A stretch of DNA of 64,000 nucleotides from Micromonospora sp. HK10 (lineage in GTDB: Bacteria > Actinomycetota > Actinomycetes > Mycobacteriales > Micromonosporaceae). How positions within the stretch are numbered: the first letter of the stretch is position 1; every line of letters begins with the position of its first letter. Under the pieces are notes generated by a model. The model was given only the letters and a program-made list of their open reading frames with translations. It did no database searches and was not told the DNA's origin. The position numbers and the translations under genes are program-made. Below, piece after piece: positions 59,722-64,000 of the stretch. Location of the stretch: positions 1 through 64,000 of the forward strand of contig NZ_KQ058841.1 in assembly GCF_000982955.1 (NCBI RefSeq), given 5' to 3'.

Positions 59722-59972
59722 CCGCACCCCGCTGGATCATTCACCTGCCCACCACGCTGACCAGCCACGACGTCGCCACCGACCTGGCCGCCGCGCTGCG
59801 CGACTCCCTCGCCCACGTCGCCGCCTTGGACTTCGGCGAGACCACCCTCAGCGAGGAGGACAGCCAGCACCTCCGCCACCGCGTCTGGTGCGACGACCGG
59901 CTCGACGGCGGCGGGCGGTGCGGCCTGCGCGAGGGGCACCCGGGACCGTGCGGGACCGCACCAACCAGCTGA
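59718..59972 (+). CDS. Small protein with C-terminal Cys/His motif (third of a trio)
   Basis: 84 residues; ATG 59718 overlaps the previous stop (ATGA). N-terminal strand-rich part (PRWIIHLPTTLTSHDVATDLAAALRDSL), C-terminal CDDRLDGGGRCGLREGHPGPC, a C-x9-C-x5-H-x3-C candidate zinc site also seen in other small actinobacterial proteins. Function unknown. Confidence 0.7.
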   Translation: MTAPRWIIHLPTTLTSHDVATDLAAALRDSLAHVAALDFGETTLSEEDSQHLRHRVWCDDRLDGGGRCGLREGHPGPCGTAPTS

Positions 59973-59990
59973 CGCCGGTACCGTCCGGGG

Positions 59991-60371
59991 ATGCTCGACG
60001 CCGAAGATCTCCTGGCCGGCTTCACGCCTGCCCAGCCGTACACGATGGAGGCCGCCGCCGGCGCCCCCGCCGCGCCCGGCGTGCACGTGGTCCTCGATCG
60101 CGGCACGGTCGTCTACGTCGGCTGGACCGGAAACCTGCGCGACCGCCTCCGGCAGCACCTGACCGGCAACCGGGACTCGTCGGTGCTGCACCAGCAGGTC
60201 GGCCAGCTCCTCGACACGCCGACCGAAGCGGCGACGAGGCAGGACATCGCCGGCTGGCTGGGTCGGCGCGAGGTCCGCTGGCAGGAGACCGACAACCCGG
60301 AGGGTACGAAGGAAGCCCTCGTCCTGGCCCTCAAGCCCCGCTTCAACCGGCGGGTGCCGAAGCCTCGGTGA
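59991..60371 (+). CDS. GIY-YIG-family protein
   Basis: 126 residues from ATG 59991. The GIY-YIG core is recognisable in the variant form GVHVVLDRGTVVYVGWTGNLRDRLRQHLTG, followed by helix-rich sequence with EALVLALKPRFNRR (the Glu and final NRR of the family). GIY-YIG domains cut DNA in repair, restriction and mobile elements. The gene lies 18 bases after the trio of small genes and may belong to the same unit. Confidence 0.75.
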   Translation: MLDAEDLLAGFTPAQPYTMEAAAGAPAAPGVHVVLDRGTVVYVGWTGNLRDRLRQHLTGNRDSSVLHQQVGQLLDTPTEAATRQDIAGWLGRREVRWQETDNPEGTKEALVLALKPRFNRRVPKPR

Positions 60372-60404
60372 CGGGCCGGCTGAGCCGCCGTAGCGCTGCC
60401 CCGG

Positions 60405-61109
60405 TCAGTTCCTTCGTACGCAGAACTCGTTGCCGTCCGGATCGGCCAGCACGACGGTGCCGTCCTCACCGACCTCGAGCCGACTGGCCCCGAGGGAGAG
60501 CAGCCGGTCGACCGCTGCCTGCTGGTCGCCACCGGCCGGCGCGAGGTCGAAGCGCTGCCGGTTCCGCCCCCGCTTCGGGTTCACGGGCGGGCCGCCCCAC
60601 GCGACCTTCGTGCCGCCGTGCGGTGACTGGATCGCGGTCTCCTCGTCCTGGTCCCACACCAGCGGCCAGCCCAGCGCCTCGCTCCAGAACAGGCCGACGT
60701 CCCGGGTGCCGTCGCAGCTGAGCTCACCGAGGAAGCCGCACCCGGCGAGGTAGTTGTTGCCCGGCTCGATCACGTCGAACTCGTAGCCCTCGGGGTCGGC
60801 CAGCACGACGTGCCCCTCCTCGGGGCGCTGCCCGACGTCGAGGTGACTCGCGCCGAGCCGCAGCGCCGTCGCCACCGTCTGCTGCTGGTCGTCAAGGCTG
60901 GCGCTGGTCAGGTGGAGGTGCATGCGGTTCGGCCGCCTCATCTCCGCGTCGCCGGGGGCGAACCGGAGACCGAGTTGGGTTTCGGGTCCCGGCAGGAGCA
61001 GGCCGCCGGCGTCCTCGACGATCTCCCGGCCGAGCATGCCGGCCCAGAACCGCGCCACGCGATCCGGATCGCGCGCATCGAAGGTCACTGAGAGAAGTCG
61101 CGAGCTCAT
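60405..61109 (-). CDS. Two-domain VOC (glyoxalase-like) protein
   Basis: 234 residues from ATG 61109. Two tandem VOC halves: LLSVTFDARDPDRVARFWAGMLGREIV with HLHLTS and LADPEGYEFDVIEPG, then VGLFWSEALGWPLVWDQDEE with LADPDGNEFCVRRN. The order fits the glyoxalase_6-type binding proteins; whether it is an enzyme or a drug-binding protein cannot be said. It is convergent with the GIY-YIG gene (33 bases between stops). Confidence 0.83.
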   Translation of the reverse strand: MSSRLLSVTFDARDPDRVARFWAGMLGREIVEDAGGLLLPGPETQLGLRFAPGDAEMRRPNRMHLHLTSASLDDQQQTVATALRLGASHLDVGQRPEEGHVVLADPEGYEFDVIEPGNNYLAGCGFLGELSCDGTRDVGLFWSEALGWPLVWDQDEETAIQSPHGGTKVAWGGPPVNPKRGRNRQRFDLAPAGGDQQAAVDRLLSLGASRLEVGEDGTVVLADPDGNEFCVRRN

Positions 61110-61188
61110 CGCCTCACGCTAGGCGCGGGCCGGCAGAGCGACAACGCCATTTTGGCCGGCGCCGGACCCCGGCCGGGGCGACCGCGTC

Positions 61189-61262
61189 GGCCCCGGGCCC
61201 CGGCCCCGGACCCGGCCCCGGGCCCCGGCCCCGGACCCCGGACCCCGGACCCCGGACCGGGA
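61189..61262. repeat. CCCCGG low-complexity block
   Basis: About a dozen contiguous units of CCCCGG(A/G), with the last part CCCCGGA in three pure copies, lie in the 261-base gap between the VOC gene and the membrane protein operon. This is simple slippage-prone sequence. Confidence 0.8.
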
Positions 61263-61295
61263 TGGCCCTGTCGCCGGCTCCCGCACCGCCCCGAT

Positions 61296-61357
61296 GTAAA
61301 AGTTTCTAGACACGGTGTCAAGGACGCCTTACTCTAGCCGTGTCAAGAATTCTTTAC
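61296..61357. promoter_or_regulatory. Promoter with nested inverted repeats
   Basis: TAGACA (61307-61312), 17 bases, TACTCT (61330-61335) is a good promoter for the membrane protein operon (ATG 61371). It lies in a 20-base imperfect inverted repeat (61296-61315 and 61338-61357, 16 of 20 match, arms beginning GTAAA) and includes the palindrome GACACGGTGTC (61309-61319). The third gene-neighbour XRE regulator of this operon is the likely binder. Confidence 0.6.
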
Positions 61358-61370
61358 GTCGGGAGTCGGT

Positions 61371-61799
61371 ATGACGCATGAGGAGAAACGCGCCTGGACG
61401 ATGCTGGTGGTCAGCGTCGTGGGGTACGCGGTCTACGCGGCGGTCGTCCTGAGCCGGGCCGACGGTGGGCCGCTCTCCGCCACCCCGTACGCCGGCGTTC
61501 TGCTGTGGACGGTCGGCGGCGCCATCGTGGCGAACATCGTGGCCGAGATCGGGATGGGCGTGGTGAACCCGCGGGCGTCCCGCGTCAAGGACGTTCGCGA
61601 CCGGGAGATCGGGCGGCTCGGCGACCATGTGGGCCAGGCGTTCGTGGTCATCGGCGCGGTGTCGGCGATGCTCATGGCGTTGGCCGAGTGGGACTGGTTC
61701 TGGATCGCCAACGTCATCTACCTGTGCTTCGTCCTGTCGGCGGTGGTCGGCTCCCTGGCCAAGGTGATCGTCTACCGCAGGGGTGTCCCGCAGTGGTGA
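61371..61799 (+). CDS. Four-helix membrane protein
   Basis: 142 residues from ATG 61371. Membrane segments: TMLVVSVVGYAVYAAVVL, YAGVLLWTVGGAIVANIVAEIGM, QAFVVIGAVSAMLMALAEW and IANVIYLCFVLSAVVGSLAKVI. Such proteins are often encoded with small XRE repressors, as here, where the stop overlaps the regulator start (GTGA). No function can be read from the sequence. Confidence 0.82.
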   Translation: MTHEEKRAWTMLVVSVVGYAVYAAVVLSRADGGPLSATPYAGVLLWTVGGAIVANIVAEIGMGVVNPRASRVKDVRDREIGRLGDHVGQAFVVIGAVSAMLMALAEWDWFWIANVIYLCFVLSAVVGSLAKVIVYRRGVPQW

Positions 61800-62020
61800 A
61801 GCCGACCCAGGTCACCAACAACATCCGCGCGCTGCGCTTCGCGCACGACGAGATGACCCAGGCCGAGCTCGCCGAGCGGATCGGCGTGACCCGGCAGACC
61901 GTCATCGCCATCGAGCAGGGCCGCTACTCGCCCTCGCTGGAGATGGCCTTCCGGATCGCCCGCGTGTTCGGCGTACGGCTCGACGACGTGTTCCAGTACC
62001 CCGAGGAGGCGGCACCATGA
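61796..62020 (+). CDS. Small XRE-type transcriptional regulator
   Basis: 74 residues from GTG 61796, overlapping the membrane protein stop by four bases. Nearly all HTH_3: NNIRALRFAHDEMTQAELAERIGVTRQTVIAIEQGRYSPSLEMAFRIARVFGVRLDDVF. YgzD-like repressors of this size pair with membrane proteins in the same operon. It probably binds the nested repeats at 61296-61357. Confidence 0.88.
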   Translation: MKPTQVTNNIRALRFAHDEMTQAELAERIGVTRQTVIAIEQGRYSPSLEMAFRIARVFGVRLDDVFQYPEEAAP

Positions 62021-62994
62021 GAGCCATCGTCCAGGACAGCTACGGCCCGGCGGACGTGCTCCAGCTCCGCGACATCGACCGGCCGGCCATCGGCGACGAG
62101 GACGTCCTCGTCCAGGTCCGCGCGGCCGGGGTCGACCCCGGAGTCTGGATCTTCATGACCGGTCGCCCCTACCTGGCGCGGCTGGCGAGCGGGCTGCGCC
62201 GGCCCCGGGTGCCGGTGCGCGGCCGGGACCTGGCCGGGGTGGTGGTCGCGGTCGGGGCCCGGGTGACCCGGTTCCGGCCCGGCGACGAGGTGTACGGCAC
62301 CAGCCCGCGCGGCTCGTACGCCGAGTTCGCGAGCGCACCGCAGCGGCGACTGGCCCGCAAGCCGGCCAACGTGTCGTTCGCGCAGGCCGCCGCGGTGCCG
62401 GTCTCCGGGATGACGGCGCTACGCGCGGTACGCGACAGCGGCGAGGTCCGCCCGGGGCACCGGGTGCTGGTGATCGGCGCATCGGGCGGTGTCGGGTCCC
62501 TGGCCGTGCAGATCGCCACGGCGTACGGCGCGACGGTGACCGCGGTCTGCGCCCCGGCCAAGGCCGATTTCGTCCGTTCGCTCGGCGCCGAGGACGTCCT
62601 CGACTACACGAGCGAGGAGGTCGACCGCGACGGTCCGGTGTACGACGTGGTCATCGACACCGGCGGTGACCGGCCGTTGTCCCTGCTGCGGCGTGCGCTC
62701 ACCCCGCGCGGGACGTTGGCGCTGGTCGGCGGCGCGTACACCAGGGGCCCGGTGCTCAGCGGCTACGACCGGCAGATGTTCCGGGCGCCGCTGCTGTCGG
62801 TGTTCGTCGGCCAGCGGCTGCGCAGCGTGAGCGCCGTGGAGCGGGCCGAGGACCTGGACGAGCTGCGGAACCTCATCGAGTCCGGCGCGGTCACCCCGGC
62901 GGTCGACCGCACCTACCCGCTTGCCGAGGCAGCGGACGCGATCCGGCACCTGCGGAACGGGCACCCGGCAGGAAAGCTCGTCCTCACGATCTGA
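62017..62994 (+). CDS. Zinc-free NAD(P)H:quinone-type oxidoreductase (MDR family)
   Basis: 325 residues from ATG 62017 (ATGA overlap with the XRE gene). Medium-chain dehydrogenase fold without zinc cysteines: GRDLAGVVVAVGARVTRFRPGDEVYG, AAAVPVSGMTALRAV, nucleotide motif VLVIGASGGVGSLAVQIA, and C-terminal YPLAEAADAIRHLRNGHPAGKLVLTI. It would reduce quinones or enones with NADPH in the cytosol. Third gene of the operon. Confidence 0.87.
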   Translation: MRAIVQDSYGPADVLQLRDIDRPAIGDEDVLVQVRAAGVDPGVWIFMTGRPYLARLASGLRRPRVPVRGRDLAGVVVAVGARVTRFRPGDEVYGTSPRGSYAEFASAPQRRLARKPANVSFAQAAAVPVSGMTALRAVRDSGEVRPGHRVLVIGASGGVGSLAVQIATAYGATVTAVCAPAKADFVRSLGAEDVLDYTSEEVDRDGPVYDVVIDTGGDRPLSLLRRALTPRGTLALVGGAYTRGPVLSGYDRQMFRAPLLSVFVGQRLRSVSAVERAEDLDELRNLIESGAVTPAVDRTYPLAEAADAIRHLRNGHPAGKLVLTI

Positions 62995-63105
62995 GCCGGC
63001 GGTGCGGCGCGGCACCCGGCCGGAGGGTACAGCGCCAGCACCACGCCGGTACTAGGGTCTCGGATGGCCGTCCGTACGAGGGCTGGCCGACACGGGGGAG
63101 GTGTC

Positions 63106-64000
63106 ATGCGGCGTCGTCAACTGCTGGCGTCCGGGATGTTCACGGCGATCGGGCTCAGCGCCGGCGAGCTGCTCACCGCAGCGCCAGCCGCCGCGGAGCC
63201 GGCCGCCCCGCTGAAGAGCGTCGGTACCCAGCTGCCGGTGGACGACCTGCGGGCGATCGAACTCGACGAGGCGCGTGGCCGGCTCTACATCGCCCAGGGC
63301 GTCGGCGGCGGGCTGCCGCTGGTGGTGACCGACCTCGACGGCCGCCTGCTGAACCGGGTCACGGCCGTCGCCGACATCTCCGACCTCGTCCTCAGCGACG
63401 ACGGGCGCATCCTGTACGCGGCCCAGGACTTCAACCGGATCGTCGCGCTGGACGCCGCGACGCTCACCGTGATCGCCAGCTATCCCGCACCCCCCGGCGC
63501 TCACCTGTACACCGTCGAGCCGACCGGCGACAAGGTCGTCGGCGGGTTCATCGACGCCGGCATCGGCTCCGGCGGCCTGCTGGTCTGGTCCGCGCCCGGC
63601 ATCCCGCCGGTGGTCTACACCGAGGGCCCCAACTACCACCCGATCATCGACGCCAGCCCGGGCGCGCCGGGCCTCCTCGTCGCCGGCGACACCGGGTATT
63701 CGCCGGTCAGCACGTACGTCATCGACGTCGCCGGGGACAGCCCGCGGATCGTCGGCCGGCGGGACCACACCGGCAGCAACCTCATCGACTACGCGGTGAG
63801 CCCGGACGGCACCGAGGTGGTGGAGACGGTCGGCTACCCGTACGAGCACCACTCGTACCGGCTGCCGGATCTCGCCGACGCCACCGTCTATCCCAGCGGG
63901 GTCTATCCGCAGGACGCCGCCTGGTCCGCGGACAGCTCGACCGTCGCCATCGGCCGGGCCTCGACCGCCACCGGCGACGCCGACGTCTACCTCTACGCCA
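63106..64000 (+). CDS. Secreted beta-propeller-like protein, 3' partial
   Basis: Open from ATG 63106 (GGGGGAGG upstream) to the window end, 298 codons so far. Signal peptide about residues 1-33 with RRRQLL near the start, so a Tat route is possible. The mature part shows short repeated beta segments (DDLRAIELDEARGRLYIAQG, DISDLVLSDDGRILYAAQD, NLIDYAVSPDGTEVVETV), as in YncE/WD40-type propellers; DDG and SPDG turns are typical. Probably an extracytoplasmic binding or adhesion protein; the C-terminus lies outside. Confidence 0.75.
   Translation, partial: MRRRQLLASGMFTAIGLSAGELLTAAPAAAEPAAPLKSVGTQLPVDDLRAIELDEARGRLYIAQGVGGGLPLVVTDLDGRLLNRVTAVADISDLVLSDDGRILYAAQDFNRIVALDAATLTVIASYPAPPGAHLYTVEPTGDKVVGGFIDAGIGSGGLLVWSAPGIPPVVYTEGPNYHPIIDASPGAPGLLVAGDTGYSPVSTYVIDVAGDSPRIVGRRDHTGSNLIDYAVSPDGTEVVETVGYPYEHHSYRLPDLADATVYPSGVYPQDAAWSADSSTVAIGRASTATGDADVYLYA

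Noticed and set aside
61189..61262. CCCCGG repeats considered as a replication or attachment site
   Set aside because: Simple-sequence slippage explains it; no DnaA boxes, integrase or flanking direct repeats are visible.

Overview
The window is extremely GC-rich DNA (third codon positions almost always G or C) with many GTG starts, short intergenic gaps and GTGA/ATGA gene overlaps. Together with ECF42 sigma factors, an MMPL protein, a TipA-type MerR regulator and a 10-methyl-fatty-acid gene pair, this points to a chromosomal segment of an actinomycete, probably Micromonosporaceae (Micromonospora-like). No rRNA, tRNA, CRISPR array, transposase or integrase was recognised. 65 coding features are listed: a 5' partial gene, a 3' partial gene and three gene remnants are included.

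Layout. 0-11 kb: housekeeping and regulatory genes: lysozyme-like gene end, DinB-like and TPR proteins, ArsR-like and GlxA-type regulators beside an MFS exporter, ricin-lectin membrane protein, prolyl-tRNA editing protein, the tmsA/tmsB operon (10-methyl branched fatty acids), and an ArsR/SRPBCC pair with a palindromic operator. 11-12.6 kb, 25.9-27.4 kb and 33.6-36 kb: three separate ECF42 sigma/YCII (DGPF) modules, each with the same promoter pattern in front of the YCII transcription unit. 12.7-17.6 kb: two unusual gene pairs, one joining an EACC1-like protein to a putative HExxH protein and one joining a Cas4/RecB-like Fe-S nuclease to an uncharacterised protein. 17.7-25.7 kb: GGDEF-EAL protein, small membrane protein, TipAL-like regulator, gluconokinase-like kinase and a PH-like/TM/six-cysteine protein. 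27.6-37 kb: mostly single genes (APH, two AraC regulators, YidD-like, DUF2071, RibD-type reductase, VOC, dienelactone hydrolase). 37-42 kb: MMPL exporter and a secreted M14 carboxypeptidase.

42-50.3 kb is a coherent sugar catabolic locus: AraF-like binding protein, two-NBD ATPase, permease, SDR dehydrogenase, GntR/FCD regulator, D-galactonate-type dehydratase and aldose-epimerase-like protein in one overlapping operon, with a divergent SMP-30 lactonase. The enzymes fit an oxidative, non-phosphorylating route (sugar to lactone to acid to 2-keto-3-deoxy acid); the later kinase/aldolase steps are not in the window.

50.4-60.4 kb looks like an accessory region with less extreme GC: an AbiEi-like regulator behind a hairpin that carries its own ribosome binding site, a decayed partner gene, a PLD/helicase/DUF3427 protein, a second copy of the PH-like/TM/six-cysteine family, a zinc-ribbon XRE regulator with a GNAT enzyme, a frameshifted phosphotransferase remnant, three tiny overlapping genes and a GIY-YIG protein. 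The last 3 kb hold a membrane protein/XRE/oxidoreductase operon and the start of a secreted beta-propeller-like protein. All function calls rest on motif reading; no searches or alignments could be run.
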